64,000 bases of DNA from Bifidobacterium breve. GTDB taxonomy: Bacteria; Actinomycetota; Thermoleophilia; Solirubrobacterales; Solirubrobacteraceae. A program made the position numbers and the translations under genes. The stretch is from positions 160,966 to 224,965 of the forward strand of contig CAMCUD010000005.1 in assembly GCA_945878865.1 (NCBI GenBank), read 5' to 3'. Positions 23,888 through 32,283 of the stretch are shown here, in pieces (position 1 is the stretch's first letter; each line of letters begins with the position of its first letter). Below the pieces are notes generated by a model. The model saw only the letters and a program-made list of their open reading frames with translations, was not told where the DNA came from and made no database searches.

Positions 23888-23923
23888 CACTAGCCTTCAC
23901 AGCTCCCCACCGGACCACGCGCC

Positions 23924-24925
23924 ATGGAACCTGCCACCGTCTCGATCACGAACCCCGACGTGCAGAACCGCGTCCCGACCGTGCAGGTCAGCCTGTCGCG
24001 GGTCGGCGTCACGGGCGTCGAGAAGATCATCCGCCTGCGGACCGACGGCGAGGACCAGCTCTTCGCCGCGCAGCTGGAGTGCTTCGTCGACCTCGGCCCG
24101 CAGCAGAAGGGCGCGCACATGTCGCGCTTCGAGGAGGTCGTCAACGAGGCGATCGGCGAGGTCGTCCTCGGCATGTCGACCTTCGAGGCCGAGACGCTCG
24201 CCGTCCGGATCGCCGAGCTCGTCCGCGAGCGCCAGGGCGCGCGTCGCGCCGAGGTGACGCTGGAGGCGCGCTACCCCGAGCACAAGCCCGCGCCGGTCTC
24301 GGGCATCGAGACGCAGGAGATCTACACGCTGTACGGCCGCGCGACGGCGTCCGAGCGCGGGACCCGGCGGATCGTCGGCGTGCGCGCCCAGGGGATGACG
24401 GCGTGCCCGTGCGCGCAGGAGCTCGTCTGGGGCGCCGCGCGCGAGCGGCTGCTGGCCGAGGGCTACACCGGCGAGCAGGCCGAGCAGATCTTCGACCTCG
24501 TCCCCGTGGCGACGCACAACCAGCGCGGGCTGGGCACGCTGCTCATCGGTTTCCCCGAGGGCGATGACACGGTCATCGACGCCAAGACGCTCCTGGCGAT
24601 CGTCGAGGACTCGATGTCCTCGGAGATCTACGAGCTCATGAAGCGCAGCGACGAGGGCGCCGTGGTGGAGAAGGCGCACCGCCGGCCGCGCTTCGTCGAG
24701 GATTGCGTGCGCGAGACGGTGCGCGGCGTCCTCGACCAGCTGGGCTCACTCACCGACGAGCATTTCGTGTTCGCCCGTCAGGAGAACCTCGAGACGATCC
24801 ATCAGCACAACGTGGTCGCCGAGCGCTACGGCCTGCTCGGCGAGCTGCGACGCGAGCTGGAGACGGGCGAGCACGCGCTCGACCACGTCTCCATGCGGCA
24901 GTGGCTTGACGCCGCCGGCCGCTAG
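23924..24925 (+). CDS. folE2: GTP cyclohydrolase FolE2/MptA family
   Basis: 333 residues of the type IB GTP cyclohydrolase family. Characteristic segments are VSLSRVGVTGVEKII, QQKGAHMSRFEE (65-70) and MTACPCAQE with Cys161/Cys163, where the metal and substrate bind. The enzyme converts GTP to dihydroneopterin triphosphate (FolE2) or the 2',3'-cyclic phosphate (archaeal MptA). In bacteria the folate route is expected. FolE2 works with metals other than zinc and often replaces FolE under zinc limitation. The ATG at 23924 is chosen because homologues start near this point. It is divergent from rpoD, and no other folate gene is in the window. Confidence 0.92.
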   Translation: MEPATVSITNPDVQNRVPTVQVSLSRVGVTGVEKIIRLRTDGEDQLFAAQLECFVDLGPQQKGAHMSRFEEVVNEAIGEVVLGMSTFEAETLAVRIAELVRERQGARRAEVTLEARYPEHKPAPVSGIETQEIYTLYGRATASERGTRRIVGVRAQGMTACPCAQELVWGAARERLLAEGYTGEQAEQIFDLVPVATHNQRGLGTLLIGFPEGDDTVIDAKTLLAIVEDSMSSEIYELMKRSDEGAVVEKAHRRPRFVEDCVRETVRGVLDQLGSLTDEHFVFARQENLETIHQHNVVAERYGLLGELRRELETGEHALDHVSMRQWLDAAGR

Positions 24926-25086
24926 ACGCGGCGCTGACGGCCGCTGATCGCGGCGAACCGCAGCGCGATGTCGCGATCGCGCGAGCGGGCGCGCTCGAAG
25001 GCGGCGCGAGAGCCGGAACCCGGCCTGTCGGCGATGCCGCAGGCGGCGAGCATGGCGCGGCGGAGCTGCTGAGTCCTGTCGTCCAT
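24922..25086 (-). CDS. Small hypothetical protein (54 aa)
   Basis: Short frame starting MDDRTQQLRRAMLAACG with ATG at 25086 and a GGAG site eight bases upstream. It is Arg/Ala-rich, helical and basic, without Cys or a membrane segment. Its stop overlaps the convergent folE2 stop by four bases. Frame statistics are not conclusive at this length, but the ribosome site and tidy overlap support a real gene. Function unknown. Confidence 0.45.
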   Translation of the reverse strand: MDDRTQQLRRAMLAACGIADRPGSGSRAAFERARSRDRDIALRFAAISGRQRRV

Positions 25087-25252
25087 GGTGGTGTCTCCGG
25101 GTGGCACGCCCGAGTGGTGCGGGCGCAGTGGGCGGGTGCACTGTTGGTATCGGCCGCGGCGGACGTCTTCAACATCCCCAATGCCGGTGATTCGACGAGC
25201 CGTCCAGTCGGGACCGCCCTGGAGGGCCGGAACGCCACGTACCATTTGCCGC

Positions 25253-26629
25253 ATGGGGACGGAGCGCCGTAGGACGCGGCACGGAGAGGCATGTGCAGCC
25301 ACCCCAGTGGTGCTGACGACCCTCGGCATCGGGTACGTCGTCCTCAGCGTGTTCGTCTGGCAGCTTGCCGACGACACGCAGACCGCCACCCCGTGGTGGC
25401 CTGCCGCCGGGCTGACCGTCGGCGTCCTGTGCCTGGTCCGCCGGGGCGACTGGCCCGTCGTCCTCGCGGTGATCTTCGCGGCCGACATCGCCGCCGACCT
25501 CATCAACGGCAGCGCGCTGCCACCCAGCCTGGGATGGGCGGCGGCGAACACCATCGAACCGGTCATCGGCGCCCTCGCCCTTGGCTGGGCGTTCGCGGGC
25601 CGGATGCCGAACATCGAATCGCCCGGCAACGTGCTTCGGATCTTCGTCGTCGCGGCGCTCGCGCCGGTGGCCGCGTCGCTCGTGGGCGCGCTGACGAGCG
25701 TCGCCGCCTTCGACGTCCCGCTGCTCTCCACGTGGCGGACCTGGTACGTCGGAGACGTCCTCGGCATCCTCGTGGTGCTGCCGGTCGTCCTCTACGCGTC
25801 GCAGATCCGCACGGCGCTGACGCGGAGCTTCGTGCTGGTCCTCGTGGGCGTCGCGGCGGCGTGCGCACTGATCTTCGCGGTCGACGAGGTGCCGTTCTAC
25901 CTCGCGACGCCGATGCTCGTCCTCATCGCGATGTGGCTCGGCGCGCCGGGCGCGACCTCCGCCTCGTTCGTCATGGCGATCGTCGCCTACCTCGTCAGCG
26001 CGATCGGCGGCGGCCCCTTCAGCGTGGGGACGGGCCAGGTGGACCCGCTCACCGCGCTGCAGGCGTTCATCGCCATCCAGCTGCTGACCGCGTTCTTCGT
26101 GGTCGGGCTGCGTGCCGAACTCCTCTCAGCGCGGGCGCGGGTCGACGTCCTCAGCGAGGAGCAGCTGCGCGACCCGCTCACCGGCACCGGCAACCGGCGG
26201 CGCGTGGAGGACGCCCTCGCCCAGGCGACCAGCGACGCCGCCGCTGGATCCCTCGCAGTCCTGTTCCTCGACCTCGACGCCTTCAAGCCGGTCAACGACC
26301 GCTACGGCCACGGGATCGGCGACGTCGTGCTCAAAGCCGTCGCCAGCCGGCTCGAGGACGCGGTGCGCGAGGCTGACACCGTCGGCCGCGTCGGCGGCGA
26401 CGAGTTTGTCGTGGTCTGCCGCGACATCACCCAAGCAGAGCTCGCTCAGCTCGCGACGCGGCTGCGCGAGCGCATCGCCGCCCCGATCTCCGTCGACGGC
26501 GGGGCCGTGACGATCACCGCGAGCGTCGGCACGAGCTGGGCCCCCGACGCGCACGTGTCACCGGCCGAGCTGTTGCGACGCGCCGACCTCGCCATGTACG
26601 GCGGGAAGGTCAGCGACCGGGCGGGCTGA
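25253..26629 (+). CDS. MASE1-type membrane diguanylate cyclase
   Basis: 458 residues. About eight hydrophobic helices (20-280) form a MASE1-like sensor (TPWWPAAGLTVGVL, TIEPVIGALALGW, FPxxNGxxx-like helices). A short linker leads to a GGDEF domain with intact GGDEF at 381-385 and a canonical inhibitory I-site RxxD at 372-375, five residues before it. It should make c-di-GMP from two GTP with product inhibition, under control of an unknown ligand at the membrane. The ATG at 25253 was chosen because helix 1 begins soon after. It overlaps the convergent pgsA by 20 bases. Confidence 0.9.
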   Translation: MGTERRRTRHGEACAATPVVLTTLGIGYVVLSVFVWQLADDTQTATPWWPAAGLTVGVLCLVRRGDWPVVLAVIFAADIAADLINGSALPPSLGWAAANTIEPVIGALALGWAFAGRMPNIESPGNVLRIFVVAALAPVAASLVGALTSVAAFDVPLLSTWRTWYVGDVLGILVVLPVVLYASQIRTALTRSFVLVLVGVAAACALIFAVDEVPFYLATPMLVLIAMWLGAPGATSASFVMAIVAYLVSAIGGGPFSVGTGQVDPLTALQAFIAIQLLTAFFVVGLRAELLSARARVDVLSEEQLRDPLTGTGNRRRVEDALAQATSDAAAGSLAVLFLDLDAFKPVNDRYGHGIGDVVLKAVASRLEDAVREADTVGRVGGDEFVVVCRDITQAELAQLATRLRERIAAPISVDGGAVTITASVGTSWAPDAHVSPAELLRRADLAMYGGKVSDRAG

Positions 26630-27194
26630 CCGGCGCGGCCGATTCAGCCTCCCGGCGCTCGCGCGCGGCGTCAAGCTGCCGGCGCAGCCCGAAGAAGTAG
26701 TCGATGCCGCTGACAACGGTGATGGCGACCATGACGTAGACGAGCCCGTCGACCCACGCGGGCGTCGGGTCCAGCGCGATGACGAAGAAGATCGCGATGA
26801 CCTGCACGATCGTCTTGGCCTTGCCCCACCAGTTCGCCGGGATGACGACACCCTGCTGCGTGGCCTGCATGCGCGTGACGGTCACCGCGAGCTCGCGGGC
26901 GATGATGACCATCGCGACCCACGCGGCGAGCCGGTCGAGCGAGACGAGCGCGAGCAGCGCCCCGATCACCATGAGCTTGTCGGCGATCGGGTCCATGAGC
27001 TTGCCGAACGTGGTGATCGAGCCGCGGCGCCGCGCGTACCAGCCGTCGAACGCGTCGGTCAACGACGCGATCGCGAAGATGACCGCCGCGACGAGGTCGC
27101 CCTGCGGGAACTCCCCGAGCAGCGCTACCAGCAGCACGGGGACGAGCAGGATGCGCAGCAGCGTCAGGACGTTGGGGACGTTCACCGGAAACAC
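26610..27194 (-). CDS. pgsA: CDP-diacylglycerol--glycerol-3-phosphate 3-phosphatidyltransferase
   Basis: 194 residues, an integral membrane CDP-alcohol phosphatidyltransferase. The signature DGxxARx8Gx3Dx3D is complete: Asp50, Gly51, Ala54, Arg55, Gly64, Asp68 and Asp72. The N-terminal NVPNVLTLLRILLVPVLL is typical of PgsA. It makes phosphatidylglycerol phosphate, the precursor of phosphatidylglycerol and cardiolipin. GTG start at 27194 has a GGAGG four bases upstream; the GTG three codons later is an alternative with a longer spacing. In many genomes pgsA lies near competence or repair genes, but not here. Confidence 0.92.
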   Translation of the reverse strand: MFPVNVPNVLTLLRILLVPVLLVALLGEFPQGDLVAAVIFAIASLTDAFDGWYARRRGSITTFGKLMDPIADKLMVIGALLALVSLDRLAAWVAMVIIARELAVTVTRMQATQQGVVIPANWWGKAKTIVQVIAIFFVIALDPTPAWVDGLVYVMVAITVVSGIDYFFGLRRQLDAARERREAESAAPVSPPGR

Positions 27195-27207
27195 GGTGCC
27201 TCCAAGC

Positions 27208-28149
27208 CTATGGCTCGCCGAGCGGGCGCGCGGAGCGGTCCGTGCTCGCGGCCCCGATGCTCGCCGTCACGACCAGGCCGATCGCCACCACGTCCCGCGC
27301 CGACAGGGTCTGCCCGAGCACGACGAGCCCGGCGAACGCCGCGAGCGCGGGCTCCAGCGACATGAGCACGCCGAAGACGCGCTTGGCCATCCGGCGCAGC
27401 GCCGCGAACTCCAGGGAGTACGGGATGACGCTCGAGAGCACGGCGACCGCGAAGCCCTGCGCCAGCAGCGCCGGGTCGAGCAGCGCCGTGCCGCCGTCGG
27501 CGATGCCGGGCACGATCGGGACGACCGCCGCGATGAGCATGCCGCCGCTCAGGCCCGAGGTGCCGGAGACGCGGTCGCCGAGGTGCTGGGCGAGCACGAT
27601 GTACGCCGCCCAGCACGCGGCGGCGGCCAGCGCGAAGGCGACGCCCACGCCGTCCAGCCCGTCGGTGCCGCCGGAGCGCAGGCCGAGCAGCGCGATGCCC
27701 GCGCCCGCCAGGACGACCCAGACGACATCGAGGCGCCGACGCGAGGCGGCGACCGCCACGCCGAGCGGGCCGACGAACTCGATCGTCACGGCGATCCCCA
27801 GGGGGATCCGGTCGAGCGCCTCGTAGAAGAGGACGTTCATGAGCCCGAGCGCGATGCCGTACGCGACGGCTGCCCGGATCGCCCCGGGCGCGCGGAAGTC
27901 CGCGGGGCGAGGGCGCCAGATGACGCAGACGATGAGCGCGGCGAAGCCGAGGCGCAGCAGGGACGCGCCGCCGGGGCCGAGGTCGTCGAACAGCGTGGCG
28001 GCCAGGCCCGCGCCGAACTGCACGGAGATCGTCGCGCCGAGGACGAGGAGCTCGGGCGGGATGCGATCGGCCGGGGTGGGGTGCGCGGTCGCGGCCACCG
28101 GGGCACGGTAGACGGTGACGTTCGTCGCGCTGAGCGAAACCAACGTCAC
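27208..28149 (-). CDS. EamA/RhtA-like amino-acid exporter (DMT superfamily)
   Basis: 313 residues, ten predicted helices in two EamA repeats (about 30-150 and 165-300). FEALxxIPLG-like (FYEALDRIPLGIAVTIEFVGPL) and the SSVIPYSLEFAALRRM segment match the RhtA threonine/homoserine exporter group. The frame opens with GTG at 28149, but the first twelve residues are encoded by a 39-base palindrome that reads almost the same peptide on the other strand. The real start may therefore be a little downstream, leaving the palindrome as an operator. Divergent from the PH-domain genes. Confidence 0.87.
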   Translation of the reverse strand: MTLVSLSATNVTVYRAPVAATAHPTPADRIPPELLVLGATISVQFGAGLAATLFDDLGPGGASLLRLGFAALIVCVIWRPRPADFRAPGAIRAAVAYGIALGLMNVLFYEALDRIPLGIAVTIEFVGPLGVAVAASRRRLDVVWVVLAGAGIALLGLRSGGTDGLDGVGVAFALAAAACWAAYIVLAQHLGDRVSGTSGLSGGMLIAAVVPIVPGIADGGTALLDPALLAQGFAVAVLSSVIPYSLEFAALRRMAKRVFGVLMSLEPALAAFAGLVVLGQTLSARDVVAIGLVVTASIGAASTDRSARPLGEP

Positions 28150-28151
28150 CG
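28113..28151. promoter_or_regulatory. 39-base imperfect palindrome between divergent genes
   Basis: Arms CGGTGACGTT (28113-28122) and 28142-28151 are perfectly complementary, and six more inner pairs match, giving 16 of 19 pairs. It sits between the EamA exporter and the PH-domain operon. It could be an operator for a dimeric regulator, a cruciform or a hairpin. The cognate protein is unknown. Confidence 0.45.
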
Positions 28152-28169
28152 GCTGTCATCCTCGCGGGC

Positions 28170-28670
28170 GTGAGCACTGGGGGGGCAACCCAACTACGAC
28201 CGCCGCAGCACCGCGTCAGCCGGTCGGCCGTCGGCTACTGGACGCTGAGCGCGCTCGTGCGTGGGGCGATCGCGGTCATGATCGTCATGGCCGTCCTCAT
28301 GTCGACAGGAGTTCCCGACTGGGCGCGCGTGGCGGGGATCGCGGCCGTCACGGTCGGCGCGATCGCGTTCGTCGTCGTCATGCCGAGGTGGCGCTACGCC
28401 GTGCACCGCTGGGAGGCGACCGACGAGGCGGTCTACACGCAGACGGGCTGGTTCGACCAGGAGCGCCGGATCGCGCCGATCACGCGCATCCAGACGGTCG
28501 ACAGCGCGCGCGGGCCGCTCGAGCAGCTCTTCGGCCTGTCGACCGTCACGGTGACGACCGCCTCGGCGAAGGGCCCGCTGCGAATCGCCGGACTCGACGT
28601 CGCCACCGCCGACGGACTCGTCGACGCGCTCACCGCCGCGGCGCAGGCATCAGCCGGGGACGCCACGTGA
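28170..28670 (+). CDS. PH-domain membrane protein, YdbS-like
   Basis: 166 residues with two N-terminal hydrophobic helices (about 32-50 and 55-75) followed by one bacterial PH (bPH2) domain (YAVHRWEATDEAVYTQTGWF, IAPITRIQTVDSARGPLEQLFGL). It is the short partner of YdbS/YdbT-type pairs. GTG start at 28170 and a GTGA overlap with the longer PH-domain gene mean the two are coupled. Membrane-associated bPH2 proteins have no proven biochemical role; envelope stress or lipid association has been suggested. Confidence 0.85.
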   Translation: MSTGGATQLRPPQHRVSRSAVGYWTLSALVRGAIAVMIVMAVLMSTGVPDWARVAGIAAVTVGAIAFVVVMPRWRYAVHRWEATDEAVYTQTGWFDQERRIAPITRIQTVDSARGPLEQLFGLSTVTVTTASAKGPLRIAGLDVATADGLVDALTAAAQASAGDAT

Positions 28671-30145
28671 CCGTCGAGGTCGCACCGGAGATCCCGTGGC
28701 GGCGGTTGAGCCGGCGGATGCTCTTCGTCCACCCCGTCCACGAACTCCTGCGGTTCCTGCCGCTCATCGTGATCTTCGTGGTGTTCGGCCGCGGCGACGT
28801 CAGCAACGCGCCGTACGGGCTCATCGCCGCCGCCGCGGCGGTCCTGCTCGGCGTGATGCGCTGGCTGACCACCGAGTACCGCGTGACCCCCGACCAGGTC
28901 CAGATCCGCTCGGGCCTGCTCGAGCGCAAGATCAGCTCGGTCGCACGTGATCGCGTCCGCGCGGTGGACGTCACCGCGCGGGTCATGCACCGCCTGCTCG
29001 GCCTCGCCGTCGTGACGATCGGGACGGGGCGCCAGGCGGGGCAGAACGACGACGCGCTGCGCCTCGACGGGCTCACGGTCGAGGAGACCGCGCGGCTGCG
29101 CGGGGAGCTGCTGGACCGCACCGCCGGTGAGGAGGCGGCCGCACCCGCGACACCCGGTCAGGTGCTTGCCCGCTGGCGGACGTCCTGGGTGCGCTACGGC
29201 CCCTTCTCGTTCTCGGGCTTCGTGACGCTCGGCGTGCTGGCGGGCGGTGCCGCGCAGGGCCTGAACGAGCTCGGGCCGGTCGACACCGACGACGTCCACC
29301 TTCCGCACGTCGTCGAGCAGCTCGCCGACCTCGGCATCGGCGCCGTCGTCACGGTCGCGGCGATCGCCCTGGTCCTCGCCGCGACGATGCTCGCCACCGC
29401 CGGGTACTTCATCGCCCACTTCCGGTTCACGCTCAGCCGGGAGGCCAACGGCACGCTGCACGTCAGCCGTGGTCTGCTGACGACCCGGGCGACGACGCTT
29501 GAGGAGCGGCGGCTGCGCGGCGTCGAGCTCGACCTGCCGCTGCCGCTGCGCCTCGTGCGCGGCGCGCGGCTGACCGCGATCGCGACGGGCGCCGACGCGG
29601 GCGCCACCGCGCTGCTGCTGCCGCCGGCGCCCGCGGCCGAGGCCCGCGAGACGGCCGTCCGGGTGCTCGGCGATGACACGCCCGTCACCGGGGCGCTGCG
29701 CGAGCATCCGCCCGCGGCGATCCGCCGCCGCTGGACTCGCGCGCTGGGGCCGGCCGCGGTGCTCGTCGCCGCCACGCTCGTCGCGGGCGCGGCCGGGGTC
29801 GTCTCCTGGCCCCTCGCCGCAGCGGTGGCCGCCGTGCTCCTGGCCAGTGGCGCCGCGCTGGCACTCGACCGCATCCGGGCGCTCGGCCACGCGATCGCCG
29901 GGCGCTGGCTCGTCGCACAGTCGGGATCGATCCGGCGGACCCGCGCGATCCTCGAGCGCGACGGCGTGATCGGCGTGAACGTCCGCAGCTCGTACTTCCA
30001 GCGGCGCGCCGGCGTCTGCACCTTCACGGCGACGACCGCCGGCGGGCGTGAGGGCTACGCCGTCCTCGATGTCGACGAGGCGACGGCGATCGGCCTGGCC
30101 GAGGAGACCGTCCCCGGCCTGCTCACGCCATTTCTCAGGGCTTGA
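28667..30145 (+). CDS. Multi-PH-domain membrane protein, YdbT-like
   Basis: 492 residues with paired TM helices followed by bPH2 domains, repeated: helices about 25-65 then YRVTPDQVQIRSGLLERKISSVARDRVRAVDV; helices about 190-255 then FRFTLSREANGTLHVSRGLL; and helices about 370-410 then a degenerate third unit near 420-490. This three-unit layout is that of YdbT. GTG at 28667 overlaps the YdbS-like stop. The 3' end overlaps the convergent ABC permease by 11 bases. Confidence 0.85.
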   Translation: MTVEVAPEIPWRRLSRRMLFVHPVHELLRFLPLIVIFVVFGRGDVSNAPYGLIAAAAAVLLGVMRWLTTEYRVTPDQVQIRSGLLERKISSVARDRVRAVDVTARVMHRLLGLAVVTIGTGRQAGQNDDALRLDGLTVEETARLRGELLDRTAGEEAAAPATPGQVLARWRTSWVRYGPFSFSGFVTLGVLAGGAAQGLNELGPVDTDDVHLPHVVEQLADLGIGAVVTVAAIALVLAATMLATAGYFIAHFRFTLSREANGTLHVSRGLLTTRATTLEERRLRGVELDLPLPLRLVRGARLTAIATGADAGATALLLPPAPAAEARETAVRVLGDDTPVTGALREHPPAAIRRRWTRALGPAAVLVAATLVAGAAGVVSWPLAAAVAAVLLASGAALALDRIRALGHAIAGRWLVAQSGSIRRTRAILERDGVIGVNVRSSYFQRRAGVCTFTATTAGGREGYAVLDVDEATAIGLAEETVPGLLTPFLRA

Positions 30146-30911
30146 GGCGCTTGCCCGTGGCGAAGAGCCACGCGCTCCACGCCGCGCACGCCGCCCCGCA
30201 CGCCAGCGTCACGCCGAGCGCCAGCCAGTAGGAGACATCGGCCGTGCCGAGGAACCCGTACCGCACCGCCTGGACGAGGTAGAAGATCGGGTTGAGGTGC
30301 GAGATCTCCTGCCACGGCGAGGGCAGCAGATCGACGCTGTAGAAGACGCCGCCGAGGAACGCGAGCGGCAGGATCGCCACGTTGTTGACGGCCATGTGGT
30401 GATCAAAGCTCTCGGCGTAGATCCCGACGACCACGCCGAGCGCACAGAACGCGAGCAGCAGCGCGAGCACCGCCGCGGCGAGCGCGAGCGGCTCGCGGAC
30501 CGGCACGCCCGTGATGGGCACGGCGACCGCGCCGAGCGCCAGGCCGATGGCCAGCGCGCGCACCGCGCCTCCCAGCGACAGCCCGAGGTTGATCTCCCAC
30601 GTCCGCATCGGCGCGGACAGGACGTCGTGGATGTACCGGTCGAACCGGGCCTGGAACGTCGACGATGCGTTGTTGGAGTACGCCGCCTGCGCCATCGCCA
30701 TCGCGATGAGCCCCGGCACGATGAACTGGTCGTACGGGACGCCCTCGATCTGCTTGATCCGCCCGCCGAGCGACAGGCCGAAGACGACGATGAACAGCAG
30801 GGAGCTGATCACCGGCGCGAGGATCGTCTGGGTCCAGAGCTTCAGGACGCGGTGGGTCTCGCGGGCGGTGAGCGCGAGCAGGCCACGGTGGCGGGCGACG
30901 AGCTCGCTCAC
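30135..30911 (-). CDS. ABC-2 type transporter permease (DrrB-like)
   Basis: 258 residues with six predicted helices. ABC-2 features: VPYDQFIVPGLIAMAMAQAAYSN, FLGGVFYSVDLLPSPWQEISHLNP and the terminal YLVQAVRYGFLG. It pairs with the ATPase immediately upstream, overlapping it by a GTGA, to make a drug or lipid exporter of the DrrAB type. The GTG at 30911 is chosen over longer in-frame extensions because those read through the ATPase gene in another frame. Substrate unknown. Confidence 0.9.
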   Translation of the reverse strand: MSELVARHRGLLALTARETHRVLKLWTQTILAPVISSLLFIVVFGLSLGGRIKQIEGVPYDQFIVPGLIAMAMAQAAYSNNASSTFQARFDRYIHDVLSAPMRTWEINLGLSLGGAVRALAIGLALGAVAVPITGVPVREPLALAAAVLALLLAFCALGVVVGIYAESFDHHMAVNNVAILPLAFLGGVFYSVDLLPSPWQEISHLNPIFYLVQAVRYGFLGTADVSYWLALGVTLACGAACAAWSAWLFATGKRLKP

Positions 30912-31642
30912 GTGACCTCCATCGCCCGCAGGTAGACGTCCTGCAGCGTGTCGGCGGCGTAGGCCTGGCGCAGCCCGTCGGCGCTGTCGCGCGCCAGCAG
31001 CTGCCCGCCGCGGATGAGGGCGATCTCCTCGCACAGCGCCTCGGCCTCTTCGAGGTAGTGCGTCGTCAGGAGGATCGTCGTGCCCTGTTCGTGCAGGCGC
31101 CGGATGTACGTCCACAGCTCGGTGCGCAGCTCGATGTCGACGCCGGCGGTGGGCTCGTCGAGGATGACGAGGCGCGGCTCGTGCATGAGCGCACGGGCGA
31201 GCAGCAGGCGGCGGCGCATCCCGCCGGAGAGCTGCGGGGCCCGGACGCCGGCCTTCCCCCGCAGGTCGAAGACCTCCATCATCTCCTCGGCGCGCGCGTG
31301 CGCGCGGCGGCGCGACATCCCGTAGTAGCCGCCGTGGTAGACGAGCGTCTCGCGGACGTCGAGGAAACGGTCGAGGTTGACGTCCTGCTCGGCCAGGCCG
31401 ACCATCCGCCGCGCCTCGAGGCTGTCGTGCGGCAGGCCGAAGACCCGCAGCTCGCCGGCCGTCACGCGGATGAGGTTGCAGACCGCGCTGATGAGCGTCG
31501 TCTTGCCGGCGCCGTTGGGGCCGAGCAGGCCGAAGAACGCCCCGTCGGGAATCGTCAGGTCGAAGCCGTCGAGCGCGAGCAGGCCCCCGTCGTAGCGCTT
31601 GGTCAGGCCACGCAACTCGAGTGCCGGAGGGGACGGGACCAC
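30908..31642 (-). CDS. ABC transporter ATP-binding protein (DrrA-like)
   Basis: 244 residues. Walker A GPNGAGKTT at 41-49, Q-loop near AEQDVNLD (85-91), signature LSGGM at 138-142, Walker B LVILDEPT at 158-165, and H-loop TTHYLEEAE near 195. It energises the ABC-2 permease. DrrA-type ATPases associated with multidrug or polyketide export share the pattern. GTG start at 31642. The promoter must lie in the 45 bases shared with divergent clpP. Confidence 0.92.
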   Translation of the reverse strand: MVPSPPALELRGLTKRYDGGLLALDGFDLTIPDGAFFGLLGPNGAGKTTLISAVCNLIRVTAGELRVFGLPHDSLEARRMVGLAEQDVNLDRFLDVRETLVYHGGYYGMSRRRAHARAEEMMEVFDLRGKAGVRAPQLSGGMRRRLLLARALMHEPRLVILDEPTAGVDIELRTELWTYIRRLHEQGTTILLTTHYLEEAEALCEEIALIRGGQLLARDSADGLRQAYAADTLQDVYLRAMEVT

Positions 31643-31687
31643 GGTTCCACGCTAGTGCCGTACCCGTGACGTACTAGGCTGGCCGCC

Positions 31688-32269
31688 ATGCCGCTCGTCC
31701 CCACCGTCGTTGAGCGCTCCGCCCGCGGGGAGCGCGAATACGACATCTACTCCCGCCTGCTGAACGAACGCATCATCTTCCTCGGCTCCGCCGTGGACGA
31801 TCAGGTGGCGAACATGATCGTCGCGCAGCTCCTGCACCTGGAGTCCGCAGATCCCGACAAGGACATCTCGATCTACATCAACTCGCCGGGCGGCTCGATC
31901 TACGCCGGGATGGCGATCTACGACACGATGCAGTTCATCAAGCCCGACGTGCAGACGATCTGCTGCGGCATCGCCATGTCGATGGGCTCACTGCTGCTGA
32001 CCGGCGGCGCGAAGGGCAAGCGCATGTCGCTGCCCAACTCGCGGATCCTCATCCATCAGCCGTCGGCCGGGTTCGAGGGCCAGTCCTCGGACATCGAGAT
32101 CCACATGACGGAGATCCTCAAGACGCGCAAGCGGATCGACGAGCTCTACGCCTTCCACACGGGTCAGCCCGAGGAGCAGGTGCACGTCGACATGGAGCGC
32201 GACCGCTTCTTCAAGCCCGATGAGGCCGTCGAGTACGGCCTCATCGACCGCGTCATCACCTCGCACTGA
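31688..32269 (+). CDS. clpP: ATP-dependent Clp protease proteolytic subunit
   Basis: 193 residues, full-length ClpP. The catalytic triad is intact: Ser98 (IAMSMGS), His123 (LIHQP) and Asp172 (ERDRFF). The handle helix region [20 protein letters not shown] is present. It forms the tetradecameric peptidase that works with ClpX or ClpC. Actinobacteria usually encode two clpP genes side by side before clpX, but here clpP is alone with no clpX, tig or second clpP. It is therefore probably an additional ClpP copy. ATG at 31688. Confidence 0.95.
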   Translation: MPLVPTVVERSARGEREYDIYSRLLNERIIFLGSAVDDQVANMIVAQLLHLESADPDKDISIYINSPGGSIYAGMAIYDTMQFIKPDVQTICCGIAMSMGSLLLTGGAKGKRMSLPNSRILIHQPSAGFEGQSSDIEIHMTEILKTRKRIDELYAFHTGQPEEQVHVDMERDRFFKPDEAVEYGLIDRVITSH

Positions 32270-32283
32270 GCGCGGGCTGATCG

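Noticed and set aside
23691..23923. Riboswitch upstream of folE2 or rpoD
   Set aside because: Apart from the 18-bp palindrome and the leader ORF, I could not recognise a known aptamer consensus.
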